Shown here: in pieces, positions 13,665-23,529 of the stretch
Layout of the letters: each line of letters begins with the position of its first letter
How positions within the stretch are numbered: position 1 is the stretch's first letter
Assembly: GCA_035610365.1 (NCBI GenBank)
Contig: CM069433.1
Coordinates: forward strand, 82,637,236-82,701,235
DNA: 64,000 nt
Source of the DNA: Aquatica leii
Taxonomy: Eukaryota; Arthropoda; Insecta; Coleoptera; Lampyridae
Direction of reading: 5' to 3'
Program-made: the position numbers and the translations under genes
The notes under the pieces: model-generated
Databases searched by the model: none
What the model was told of the DNA's origin: nothing
The model's input: only the letters and a program-made list of their open reading frames with translations

Positions 13665-14634
13665 AGAGTTTTTATAACGCATTTTATAATTCATTGGTGC
13701 ATGTTTCTCAGCTTTGTCAGTAATTTGAAATTTTGCACACTTTTATAGTCTGTTTTGATCTACTTTTGTAAAATATTTTTAACAAGATGGCGACTGCCGG
13801 TAGCCGGTATACCAGAAGTGACTAGTTACTTTGTTATTTTGAATAGAACAATAGTTTTTTCTTTGCGGTTTTAGATTCTTTACTTAAATTGCTGTAATTT
13901 TGTAGAAGGTTATGTTAATGTTTGCCATGGTTACTGAGCTATTCAACTGTGTTGAAAAAAATAACGTCTTGTAGAGTATATCTTATAAATTGATAACTTG
14001 ACAAGCGCTTGACACGAAGACATAAAAAGCGTCAATTTCTGCCAGAAAGTGCGCTTAATACGTGCAACAGTTTTCGATTCGCGCAACTCTTCTACAAAAA
14101 AGAATAACATATTAAACTTTTTCAAACTTTTTTAAATAATCCTATTGTTTTTAATTGACGGTTTTTGCGTAATAAACAATTTTAAGTAAAATACAATGTT
14201 TTAGACGTATTAAGGTAATTAGTAGTGATTATCTTTGACGTTTGTCATAAACATTATTTATTGACGCTTTTTTTATGTCTTTGTATCAAGTGGTTGTCAA
14301 GTTATCAATTTATAAAGTACACTCTACAAGACGTTACTTTTTTGCAAGCAGTTGAGAATATCTCAGTAACCACGGCAAACAGATTAACACAACCTTATAC
14401 AAAATGACAGCAAATTAAGTAAAGAATCTAAAATCGCAAAGAAAAAACTATAGTTCTATTTAAAATAACAAAGTTGCTAGTCACTTCCGGCATACCGATA
14501 GTCGCCATCTTGCTAAAAACATTTTACAAAAGTAGATCAAAAAAGACTATAAAAGATTGCAAATCTTCAAATTACTGACGTTTACCAAAGCTGAGAAACA
14601 TTTAATGTACTAATTAAAAAAATCACCCTGTATA
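13665..14634. mobile_element. long-inverted-repeat foldback element (about 0.9 kb)
   Basis: The left arm (about 13701-14036) and right arm (about 14259-14601) are imperfect reverse complements separated by about 220 bp. Pairs include ATGTTTCTCAGCTTTG with its inverse at about 14586-14601, CTACTTTTGTAAAAT with ATTTTACAAAAGTAG, AAGATGGCGAC with GTCGCCATCTT, TTTGCGGTTTTAGATTCTTT with its inverse at about 14422-14441, and AAAAAGCGTCAAT with ATTGACGCTTTTT at the inner ends. The right outer edge finishes in CACCCTGTA. Two mirrored 60-residue open frames lie within the arms and are not genes. It is a non-autonomous element with long inverted repeats. Confidence 0.75.
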
Positions 14635-15511
14635 CTGTTCTAAAAGAAATATGACATTGTTTATCAGCTTTGCTGCGAAGGAGCTGTGAACTGAGTCACA
14701 CTCTACCTTTGTCTGACTTTTAGTTGTGAATTTTTTTCAATGGTGACTTTGTATTTCTAACTTAGTATCCATAGCCCGTGTTTCTATTCCATTGAGTTAT
14801 TATAAAAGCAAATAACGTAAAGCATCTATTTTCTATGTACAAAGTGGAACCACTTAGTCTACTATCAAGATGGAAAGTTTGCCAAGCCCGGATTACTTAA
14901 AAATTAAAGTTTTAACATTAATCGTACATTGTAAATTTTTCAGATCAACAATTTGTATGTTAATATATAAAATTAAACTAGTTTATCAAATTACTTGAAT
15001 TTATGCTTAGAGTAATTGCAATGTTACAGACATATAATCATAATTATGAAGTTCAAATAATGTAATTTGCTAAGAAAATTATTTAACTGGAGATTTGTGG
15101 ATCTATACTCAATTAAACAATATATACTTTGATTTTTTTATCAACTTTACTAGTCTAAAGTAAAGAAATTTTTTTTAGATTATAGCTAATTTAGTAAAAA
15201 AAATCTTTATGAAATTCGTTAATAATATGCAACAAATTAGTGAAATATATTAAAAAACAATAATCTAACATTTAAGGTCTGCCTATATTGTGTACATACC
15301 TGTGCAATGTAATTCCCAATAATACCTTCTTATTTACACTTTTTTTTACTATTAAAACTACATAAAACACACAAAACCATAATGTAAACATGTAAAAAAC
15401 ACAAAAAATCACTATAAACGTTGAAAAAAGGCAACTATTAACATTTGACATTAGAAAGATATTAATCTATCATCAATATGGCGGTAGTGGTGCCGTTTTA
15501 GAATATAAAAT
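14635..15511. other. no gene seen
   Basis: AT-rich DNA up to the BEL/Pao insertion site; nothing recognised. Confidence 0.4.
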
Positions 15512-15516
15512 GTGGC
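15512..15516. repeat. BEL/Pao target-site duplication, left copy (GTGGC)
   Basis: GTGGC lies directly before the LTR at 15517 and is repeated directly after the other LTR at 21720-21724. Five bases is the usual BEL/Pao duplication length. Confidence 0.9.
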
Positions 15517-15715
15517 TGTTGATATACTTTCCGTAGGGTAATAAAAAATGTATTTGTGATACGTAAAATTTAATTTAGTGGACTGTATATATATAAAAAA
15601 GGTACAAGTGACCAATGCTGTCACTCGCTTGAATGGTTACAATGCAATGCTTAAAAACTACTGACTTTACTTAAATAAACTACCCTCTAATGCTGCGTAG
15701 GCGCATTTGGTAACA
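15517..15715 (-). repeat. BEL/Pao 3' LTR
   Basis: 199 bp, starts TGTT and ends AACA, matching base for base by eye the LTR at 21521-21719. It lies downstream of the integrase end on the minus strand. Confidence 0.95.
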
Positions 15716-15862
15716 TACACCCCCCTTGAAATAATCAATTTCAACTACATATTTTTATTCTAAACAATAAGAATTTTTTAATGCTAATATGAACAATAAC
15801 AAATTTATTTAAAAACAAGCCAATTCAAGTTTATCAATCACTACTACACTTATTAACACTAT

Positions 15863-17248
15863 TCATTCTATAGGTAATGCACATAATTTCACTACCGCAC
15901 GTTTCACTAGACCAGACGTCGTTTTTATTGTGGCTACTCTTACTTTGTTGTCTAAACCTCTGTGGAGGTCCACCACTCTGCCCAGTGGCCATAATAATGG
16001 CGGTGTCGTTTCACCCTTTAACAATACCATATCACCAATTTTGATAGATGAAGATGTCTTAAACCATTTTTTGCGCGCCTGGAGCGTGTGAATATACTCT
16101 GCAGACCATCGCTTCCAAAAATGCTGTGTTATTTGGTTTAATTGCCTATAATATGTTAAGCGGTTGGTTGGAACCTCGGTTTCATCCTCTTGAGGTATAC
16201 AATTCAATACGTCTCCGATTAAGAAATGTCCGGCAGTTAAGGCTAGTAAGTCATTAGGATCTTCGGAGACTGGGGTTAGAGGACGGGAATTTAAAATTGA
16301 CTCTATTTGCGTAAATACTGTGTATAGCTCTTCAAATGTAAAACGTAAATTACCGACAACCTTTTTTAAAATTGACTTTGCGGATTTTACTGCGGCTTCA
16401 TGCAGCCCGCCAAAGTGCGGCGAGTTAGCAGGTATGAATCGCCAATCAATTGAATTTAATTGAAAATATTCCGTAAATTTTGTGTCTGATAATAAATTAA
16501 TTATACGCTTAAGTTCGTTGTTAGCGCCTACAAAATTGGTGCCGTTATCAGAATACATTGTTTTGCAAATGCCTCTTCTGCCAATAAATCTCTTAAACGC
16601 ATTCAAAAATGCAGCAGTCGACATATCGCTTACTAACTCTAAATGCACGGCTCTAGTGGAAAAACATACGAATACACATAAGTAAGCCTTAATTAATTTT
16701 CTATTTCGCAACTTACCGTCCTTTATTATAAATGGGCCGGCATAGTCTACGGCCGTATGTAAAAATGGCCTAGATGGTGTAATTCGTTCCTTTGGTAAAT
16801 TTCCCATTACAGGTATTATAACATTATTTCTAAATCTAGCACACTGTATACATTTAAATATTATGTTTTTGACTGCGCTTCTGCCATGTAAAGGCCAGAA
16901 TTTTCTTCGAATACTCGCTAATGTTCCTTCTACTCCGATATGCATGTTACGTCTATGTTCGTATTCAATCAACAAATTTGTGAACTTACACCTTGAGGGC
17001 AAAATTATAGGATGTTTTTGATCTAAAGTTAAAGAAGAGTTGACTAATCTACCCACTACCCTAATCAAACCGTTTTTATCAAGAAACGGGCTTAGTGATA
17101 AAAGTTTGCTTATGTTCGCAGTGCGCTTTAAATTTTTTAACATTTTGACTTCATCAGGGAAATATTGCTTTTGCGTCAGTACAATTAATTTGATTAATGA
17201 ATTATTTAATTCTTGAACACTTAAGGCGGGTTGCACAAAGCAAATCAA
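15863..17248 (-). CDS. BEL/Pao pol, integrase region
   Basis: The 461-residue frame holds the 3' part of pol. An integrase zinc-binding segment comes first (HRRNMHIGVEGTL followed by CIQCARFR), then the retroviral-type integrase core with AVDYAGPF, MYSDNGTNFVG and PHFGGLHEAAVKSAKS carrying the D, D and E positions, then a DUF5641-like tail (HFWKRWSAEYIHTLQ, IKIGDMVLLK, PLGRVVDLHRG) typical of BEL/Pao elements. Integrase joins element cDNA into host DNA. It lies downstream of RNase H in the same element, with the MITE between the two domains. This is a fossil element part, not a host gene. Confidence 0.92.
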   Translation of the reverse strand: MICFVQPALSVQELNNSLIKLIVLTQKQYFPDEVKMLKNLKRTANISKLLSLSPFLDKNGLIRVVGRLVNSSLTLDQKHPIILPSRCKFTNLLIEYEHRRNMHIGVEGTLASIRRKFWPLHGRSAVKNIIFKCIQCARFRNNVIIPVMGNLPKERITPSRPFLHTAVDYAGPFIIKDGKLRNRKLIKAYLCVFVCFSTRAVHLELVSDMSTAAFLNAFKRFIGRRGICKTMYSDNGTNFVGANNELKRIINLLSDTKFTEYFQLNSIDWRFIPANSPHFGGLHEAAVKSAKSILKKVVGNLRFTFEELYTVFTQIESILNSRPLTPVSEDPNDLLALTAGHFLIGDVLNCIPQEDETEVPTNRLTYYRQLNQITQHFWKRWSAEYIHTLQARKKWFKTSSSIKIGDMVLLKGETTPPLLWPLGRVVDLHRGLDNKVRVATIKTTSGLVKRAVVKLCALPIE

Positions 17249-17379
17249 AAATGTAGCAAGTGATTATTTCTGAAATCAATTGTTACATCACGTATAAACG
17301 TGATTTCATTGGTTATGTAGCAATTGTTTTGAGAAATAATCTGTTGTTACATTTTTGATTTGCTTTGTGCAACCCGCCT
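17224..17379. mobile_element. palindromic MITE (PIF/Harbinger-like) nested in BEL/Pao pol
   Basis: A 156-bp element starting AGGCGGGTTGCACAAAGC and ending in its inverse GCTTTGTGCAACCCGCCT, flanked by TTA on both sides (17221-17223 and 17380-17382). Almost the entire length folds back on itself: outer ~36-bp arms differ at one base, and inner parts pair through GATTATTTCTGAAATCA, CAATTG and ATCACGT/ACGTGAT. The 3-bp TTA duplication is the PIF/Harbinger hallmark. Because it sits inside a very young retrotransposon, its own insertion is younger still. Confidence 0.88.
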
Positions 17380-20300
17380 TTAGAGCCCCTTTTGTTTTAT
17401 TGTTTTTGTTTACACTAACGTTGTATATAAATCGATGCACGTAAGCATATGTTCTTTGCAGCTTTAAAAAACTTGAAAATTTTGAAAATAAATTTAATTC
17501 ATCATTAATAATGCCAACAAAAGACGATGATAGGTTCTGGCGTCGTTCTGAAATTTCTTCTAATTGTTTAATTTCTGATACAGGATAATTCTCACCGCTG
17601 AGCCACTTAGGACCATGCCACCAAATGTCACTTTCATGTAATGCTTCCGGACCCGCCCCTCTTGAAATTAGGTCTGCGGGATTGTCTTTTGTTTTAACAT
17701 GATTCCATTGTGAGATTTTGCTCAGTTTTTGAATTTCAGTTATTCTATTTGCGACAAATACGTGATAATTTTGTGGTTCTGCTCTAATCCACGATAAGAC
17801 AATTGTTGAATCGCACCAATAATAAATTTTTAAAAATTGTTCTTTAAATGCATATATAACCCTTTCCATTAATTGTGTTAACAATACCGCACCGCATAAT
17901 TCTAATCTAGGTATTGAAATTATTTTAAGTGGTGCTACTCTGGACTTAGCACACAATAAATTGCTTCTGACCTTACCTGAGCTGTCTGTACTACGAATGT
18001 ATACTCCACAACCGTATGCTTGCTGCGAAGCATCGCAGAATCCATGCAATTCAATTTCCGAGTAATTAAAAATGGTTACTTGTCTCGGTAATGTTATTGT
18101 TTCTATATTCTTTAAACTGTTTTTAATTCGATTCCATTCAGTGTAAATATCCAAAGGTACAGATTCATCCCAATCAATCTTCTCTTTCCATAAACGTTGC
18201 AACATGATTTTTCCTTTTATAATTATAGGACCTATTAAACCTAATGGGTCAAAAATTCTAGAAATTGTTGCTAAAATTGTTCGTTTTGTAGTTTTTTCGT
18301 GTATTGTTTCCTTGTTAATGATATAATTTAATGAGTCTTTTTCAGCGTCCCAAAATAGTCCTAAAGTTTTTATGCTTTGCTTATCAGAAATATAGTATTT
18401 GTCGACCTTGTATTTAATATTGTCGTCATTAAAAATGAGTTTTTTATTAGTTGACCATTGTCTCAATTCCATTCCTGCGCTTTCTAAAATTGCGCTAATT
18501 TCAAATTTAAGCTTGGCCGCCTCTTCAATTGTTTCAGCACCCGTAATTAAATCGTCCATGTAAAAATCGTGAAGAATCGTATTACTGGCGATCGGAAATG
18601 CGTCTATATGTTCCAATGCTAGCTGTTTCAAGCATCGGGTGGCCAAAAATGATGCTGGTGCTGTACCATATGTAAGAGTGTTTAACCTATAATGTCTTAA
18701 GGGTTCTAATGAGTTATTTCTCCAAACGATACGTTGCAGATCTCTTTGACTAATTTCTACATTAATTTGGCGATACATTTTTGCAATATCGGCCTTCAAT
18801 ACATAATTATACTTCCTAAATCTTAAAATAATATATAACAAATCGTCTTGAATATTAGGTCCTACATACAACCTATCATTTAATGACTCACCTGCAGAAG
18901 CCTTTACGGAAGCGTCAAATACTACTCTCAATTTTGTAGTTAAGCTGGATTCCTTTAAGACTCCGTGGTGAGGTAAATAAAAAATTGATTTTGGTTGATT
19001 ATCAAAATCTTGTATTTCGCTCATGTGACCGAGTTTTTCATATTCAGTCATAAATTCTAAATATTTTTCTTTAAAATTTGCATCACGTTTAAAACGATTT
19101 TCTAGTACGTAAAATCGTTTAATTGCAATATCTACCGAATCTCCAAATTCTAAATCTTCTCGTCGCATAGGTAGTTTTACTTGAAATCTACCCTTTGAAT
19201 CGCGCTTGAAGTTTTTTACAAAATGCTGTTCACAAATTAATTCTTCGTTATTGTACTCGCGATCTCTTACACATTCTTCAATTTTCCAAAATCTTTCCAA
19301 CTGATCTTGAATGCTTAGGCTAGTTGTATGCAAGGTAGTAATATAATTACCTGGTTGTGGAATAAACCCCGCTACAATCCACCCTAATCTAGTTTTTTGC
19401 AAAATGACGCTATTATTAACACGAATCTGTCCTATACAAAGTAAATTCCAAAATATTCCGGCACCAAATAAAATATCAATTCTGCCGGCAGTATGAAACT
19501 GTTCGTCAGCTAGTTTTATGTCCTGTGGAATATCCAAATTGCTTATATCTAAATTAAGATTAGGTACATTGCCAGTTATATTTTTTAATACTAAAAATGA
19601 TACATCACAATTAAAATTATTGTTGATCGAATTTACTCTTGCGTTAGTTTTATGAGTTAAATAAGATACGGCTTGATTGATTCCCGTAACTGGCATTCGT
19701 ATGTTTTCTGTTTTTAAATCTAACTTCTTAACTAAATCGTATGTGATAAAATTTGACTGTGATCCTGAATCCAATAATGCCCGACATATAATATTGTTAC
19801 CTTTATTGTCCATAATAGTAATTTGTGCTGTTGATAGTATAACTTGAGGTTCGTATCTGTGAATCTTGATAACCTCTGAAGGTTTGATTGTAGTAGAGGC
19901 TACATAAGATTGCGTTGGAATTTGTTCATTCTTACTGACGATTATAGAATCCTCCTTGCTACTAGAAGCATTGCTGTCTAATTTTGATTGTTCCGCTTTA
20001 TTGTAATTGTCGTTGTGCAATAACGTGTTATGATTTTTGTTACATTTTTTACAACCAACTGCTCTACATTCCTCATTAAAATGATTTGATCGAAAGCAAT
20101 TCGCGCATAATTGCAGTCTTTTTATTTCACTCCATCTGTTTTGAACTGTAAGCTTTAAAAAGTCGGGACAGTGATACAAGAAATGATTTTTTTTGCAATA
20201 GCAACACGCTGACGTATGACTTACGGCAAATATTTTTTTTTGAATTTGATTAGCGTGCTGATTATTGTCACTACTTATGGTTTCTAATATTTGGCACCTT

Positions 20301-21154
20301 TCAGTTAAAAATTTTATTAATTCGCTTGTAGTAGGTAAATCTGATTTATTAATTGTCATTTTCTCCCACTCCTGCTTAGTTTGATTGTCTAATTTATTTG
20401 TGATAATATCAATTAGTAAGACGTCCCATTTATCTGTTGGTAAATTCAAATTTTGTAAAGACCTTATGTGCTTAAGAAATGTATCTAATAATAACCGTAA
20501 TGATTTATGAGACCCCTTAATAATCGAAGGCATATCAAAAATTCCCTTAACATGTGTATTAATTATTAATTTTTTGTTCTCGTACCTTTCTTTTAATAAA
20601 TTCCATGCTACGATGTAATTTGATTCGGATACTTCTAATGAATTTAATAAATTAGCCGCGTCCCCACTTAATGCTGACTTTAAATAATAAAATCGTTGAA
20701 CGTGAGTTAACGAATAGTTTTTATTAACTAAGGCGTCGAATGTGTCGTAAAAATTCATCCAACCATCGTACTTTCCGTTAAATTCCGGTAGGTTGATTGT
20801 TGGTAACTTAACTAACGTGTTTAAATGATTATCGTGCGTTCCCGAAATATTAGCAGAAGCCGCAATTGATTCAAATCGAAACTCAATAATTTTTTTGGCG
20901 CTCGTAATAACCTTATAATATTTTGACTCAAATTCCTCATAATCCAATGAATGATCCGATTCGCTATCTAAATACTCAATTTTGCTTGCAATTGATTCAT
21001 AATCAGACAATAATAATTTAGCTCTTTCGAACCTTAGTTTTAATTCATCAGCATCGTTGTTATCGAAATTTTCGACGTATTTTTGAAACCGCGTTAATGA
21101 TGCCTTAATTTGTTTCCGTTTATTAATTGATTCTTTCAATTCTGCTTCACTCAT
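17306..21154 (-). CDS. BEL/Pao gag-pol frame (gag, protease, RT, RNase H)
   Basis: A 1282-residue frame reading from ATG at 21154. A coiled, charged N-terminus is followed by a gag region of DUF1759 type (LPEFNGKYDGWMNFYDTF, about residues 120-145). Cys/His knuckles follow at about 315-375 (CCYCKKNHFLYHC, CANCFRSNHF, CKKCNKNH). The aspartic protease of the Pao type has ALLDSGSQSNF at about 457-468. Reverse transcriptase shows KADIAKMYRQINV (about 785-798) and FYMDDLITG (about 863-871). RNase H shows ELHGFCDASQQAYG (about 1033-1046) and WCDSTIVLSW (about 1112-1121). Gag and pol in one frame is normal for BEL/Pao. The frame tail enters the nested MITE. Confidence 0.94.
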   Translation of the reverse strand: MSEAELKESINKRKQIKASLTRFQKYVENFDNNDADELKLRFERAKLLLSDYESIASKIEYLDSESDHSLDYEEFESKYYKVITSAKKIIEFRFESIAASANISGTHDNHLNTLVKLPTINLPEFNGKYDGWMNFYDTFDALVNKNYSLTHVQRFYYLKSALSGDAANLLNSLEVSESNYIVAWNLLKERYENKKLIINTHVKGIFDMPSIIKGSHKSLRLLLDTFLKHIRSLQNLNLPTDKWDVLLIDIITNKLDNQTKQEWEKMTINKSDLPTTSELIKFLTERCQILETISSDNNQHANQIQKKIFAVSHTSACCYCKKNHFLYHCPDFLKLTVQNRWSEIKRLQLCANCFRSNHFNEECRAVGCKKCNKNHNTLLHNDNYNKAEQSKLDSNASSSKEDSIIVSKNEQIPTQSYVASTTIKPSEVIKIHRYEPQVILSTAQITIMDNKGNNIICRALLDSGSQSNFITYDLVKKLDLKTENIRMPVTGINQAVSYLTHKTNARVNSINNNFNCDVSFLVLKNITGNVPNLNLDISNLDIPQDIKLADEQFHTAGRIDILFGAGIFWNLLCIGQIRVNNSVILQKTRLGWIVAGFIPQPGNYITTLHTTSLSIQDQLERFWKIEECVRDREYNNEELICEQHFVKNFKRDSKGRFQVKLPMRREDLEFGDSVDIAIKRFYVLENRFKRDANFKEKYLEFMTEYEKLGHMSEIQDFDNQPKSIFYLPHHGVLKESSLTTKLRVVFDASVKASAGESLNDRLYVGPNIQDDLLYIILRFRKYNYVLKADIAKMYRQINVEISQRDLQRIVWRNNSLEPLRHYRLNTLTYGTAPASFLATRCLKQLALEHIDAFPIASNTILHDFYMDDLITGAETIEEAAKLKFEISAILESAGMELRQWSTNKKLIFNDDNIKYKVDKYYISDKQSIKTLGLFWDAEKDSLNYIINKETIHEKTTKRTILATISRIFDPLGLIGPIIIKGKIMLQRLWKEKIDWDESVPLDIYTEWNRIKNSLKNIETITLPRQVTIFNYSEIELHGFCDASQQAYGCGVYIRSTDSSGKVRSNLLCAKSRVAPLKIISIPRLELCGAVLLTQLMERVIYAFKEQFLKIYYWCDSTIVLSWIRAEPQNYHVFVANRITEIQKLSKISQWNHVKTKDNPADLISRGAGPEALHESDIWWHGPKWLSGENYPVSEIKQLEEISERRQNLSSSFVGIINDELNLFSKFSSFLKLQRTYAYVHRFIYNVSVNKNNKTKGALKAGCTKQIKNVTTDYFSKQLLHNQ

Positions 21155-21500
21155 GTTGATTAAAATTTTTAATTAATAATAGAAATACAATTACAATAAG
21201 AATTACCTATTTTCAATATTTACGCAAATACAATACAATAAAGAAATACTGGAATATGAAACGGGAAAATAAATAAAGGATAACTTACTTGAAATTTGTT
21301 GCCTTATTACAATAGAATGTGGTGAACTTTATACCGTTTCTTTTTCCAAAAATAGAAGTGTGAATTATACCTGGGTGCGAGTTTCCTTCCCTTTTTCGGT
21401 ACTTTGCCGCTTTTTGCAGTATTTTTTTTCTCTCTCGCACTCACGCACAAATTTGAATAACGATTTTAAATAAGTCTATTAATTTAAATGCCGTTGGTAT

Positions 21501-21517
21501 CCGGTTCCGATGGACCA
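21501..21517 (-). promoter_or_regulatory. BEL/Pao primer-binding site
   Basis: On the minus strand, three bases after the 5' LTR, TGGTCCATCGGAACCGG begins with the TGG that pairs with the CCA end of a tRNA. The tRNA identity was not determined. Confidence 0.6.
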
Positions 21518-21520
21518 AAA

Positions 21521-21719
21521 TGTTGATATACTTTCCGTAGGGTAATAAAAAATGTATTTGTGATACGTAAAATTTAATTTAGTGGACTGTATATATATAA
21601 AAAAGGTACAAGTGACCAATGCTGTCACTCGCTTGAATGGTTACAATGCAATGCTTAAAAACTACTGACTTTACTTAAATAAACTACCCTCTAATGCTGC
21701 GTAGGCGCATTTGGTAACA
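21521..21719 (-). repeat. BEL/Pao 5' LTR
   Basis: 199 bp, identical by eye to 15517-15715. It is the upstream LTR for the minus-strand element and should hold its promoter; a TATATATAA run lies inside it. It is followed by the second GTGGC duplication at 21720-21724. Confidence 0.95.
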
Positions 21720-21724
21720 GTGGC

Positions 21725-23035
21725 CTCCCTATATTATAATTTAATCTTCTATTCTGATAGTTACACCCATCAGACCAAAGTGTAACTGGTAATCTCCTTT
21801 CCTCCAAAATTTTAGATAATATTTCGATAATGCGTGATGCGAATGTCGAGAATGAAAAATCAAAAACAGTTTCGTAAAAGTAATAGCATGAAACATCATA
21901 ATTGAAGAGGTTATACATATGAATTCTTCTTGGATTTGTCTTCTGCTTGTCGTTGTTTTTCTCTTTTTTGGCTATGTCTTTTTCTTTTGCATGCTTTGTG
22001 TATTACTATTCAGACACAGCCGAACAACACAAATCACATTGATCTTTTCTCGGGTTAAATAATGATAAGATCTTTTCTTAAAAATTGATTCAAAAGTATA
22101 TCTACTAATGATGTTCACATTTTTTTGTGGAAACTTTTCCAAATATAAGCTGTAGCGTTAAGCCATTGAGGTAATTAATAAGTATTTTCTAGTTGTCAGT
22201 TTTGGTAATAGTAGGACAGCATTTTTTGTAAAAAACCAAAAAATTGTTTTACAAAATCTCTATCCTTTTTTTCCTAGCAAACGCGACCCTTGTAGTATGC
22301 GGATGAGTCACACTAGTCAAATGAGCTATGTCATCATTTTTCGGTTTGTGATCAAATACTGTCTATTTCTTCATGCCAAATGTATTAAGATACATCAACA
22401 TGTAGACGTTTTTCCAAACTTGACAGGGGGGTGATAATTCGAAGACTCTTTATTCTAAGTTTTGCAATATTTTCGACTGAGTTTACAATAAAAGTTCTTT
22501 TCATAGTCTTCTAAAATAAATTAAAAAAATTTCGACACAGTAGAGACTTACAGCCGCGTCCATTTTGCCTTCCACTCTTTCTACATCATGAAACACCTTT
22601 TTTTCTCTAGTTGAGCAAAAGTCTAGTCTCCTTGAATTCCGCTTCTTTACTTAGTGTGCATTTCCATCAAAGGGTACTCTTTTTTCTTTTAGATGCCAGT
22701 AATTTGTGTATTTGTCAAACGTGAAACGCGTGCGACATGGATATAGCTATTACCACAATTGACACATGCAGATTTTTTGTTTCTACGGTTTCAATTTACG
22801 CTAAATGCGATTTGCAACGGGTGTCAAGTCACTAGTTTCGCATTAAATCAACAATTAACTCCGAAATTTCGTCCTATTATATGTACTTCGATAACTTTAT
22901 GTAAGGAGGGTTGCCTAACCTCCAGAACTTGCACCAACTCTATAACTGTGGTATTTATAAAATTATTCTGTGCAGCTATATATGCACTTAATTATGCCTT
23001 GATTACGTAATTCTTTTCACTTTTAACCTCTTCTC
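21725..23035. other. no gene seen
   Basis: No recognisable domain. An 83-residue plus frame at 22759-23010 is Thr/Cys-rich without known motifs and lies directly upstream of a dispersed repeat, so it may be part of that repeat. Confidence 0.35.
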
Positions 23036-23039
23036 TCAT

Positions 23040-23190
23040 TATCGAAAAATAAATATATTTGTCGTTATAAACAGTGTTTTTTCATTTATGTTATTTCAGT
23101 GTTGAATAGATTTAAACGGTGTCTATCATTATAGTTTCTAATCGTTTTGGTTCCTTTTTAATTTGTTTATAATTTAGCACCAGGAAAGCT
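23040..23190 (+). repeat. dispersed repeat family, copy A (TAGATTTAAACG family)
   Basis: The order AAATAAATATAT, TTTCAG, TAGATTTAAACG, GTCT, ATCGTTTTGG, CCTTTTTAATTT and TTATAATTTAGCA is shared with 44485-44660 and, more loosely, 36988-37110, all on the plus strand. The spacing is alike, so these are three copies of one repeat. A polyadenylation-like AATAAA and an acceptor-like TTTCAG lie in the shared part. Confidence 0.6.
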
Positions 23191-23204
23191 ATTTAAACGT
23201 TCCA

Positions 23205-23410
23205 CTCCGTTGTATTCTTTAAGGTTATTGTTCTTCCACTTTGTTGTATTCTTTAGTTGTAATTGGACCTCTTTGTTGTAGTTTATTTGTAAATATTTTA
23301 ACAAGTTGTAAGGCTGTTAAAAATGTTTATACCATCTCGTTGTATTCTTCGCTATTGTTCTTCCACTTCGTTGTATTCTTCGGTTGTTATTAGACACTTC
23401 GTTTGCCAAG
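23205..23410 (+). repeat. short tandem duplication of GTTGTATTCTT / TTGTTCTTCCACTT units
   Basis: The pair GTTGTATTCTT, then TTGTTCTTCCACTT, then GTTGTATTCTT occurs at about 23210-23255 and again at about 23338-23382, with 33-34 bp between successive GTTGTATTCTT boxes. The overlapping 69-residue minus frame is a by-product of this repeat. Confidence 0.6.
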
Positions 23411-23529
23411 TTGCTGGTAGACCATTTGATCTTATTTTTGCTTGTTACTTCTCTTCTTTTCTGTTGTATATTCTCGGACAGTTTGTTGCTTGGAACCCTC
23501 GTTGACCGTGGTTTACTTTGAACCACTTT

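Larger units (their letters stand above)
15517..21719 (-). mobile_element. BEL/Pao LTR retrotransposon with one nested MITE
   Basis: A 6.2-kb element on the minus strand, bounded by two 199-bp LTRs (TGTTGATATAC...GGTAACA) and a 5-bp duplication GTGGC. Its order is 5' LTR (21521-21719), primer-binding site, gag with DUF1759-like and zinc-knuckle regions, Pao-type protease, reverse transcriptase, RNase H, integrase with a DUF5641-like tail, and 3' LTR (15517-15715). No env-like frame is present. The two LTRs read as identical, so the insertion is very recent on the scale of the host lineage. A 156-bp MITE is inserted in pol at 17224-17379. Apart from that single nested insertion the element looks nearly whole. 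Confidence 0.95.

Noticed and set aside
22759-23010. 83-residue plus frame as a possible relative of the 43813 gene
   Set aside because: Only a weak likeness around IKLF; too little to claim homology by eye.
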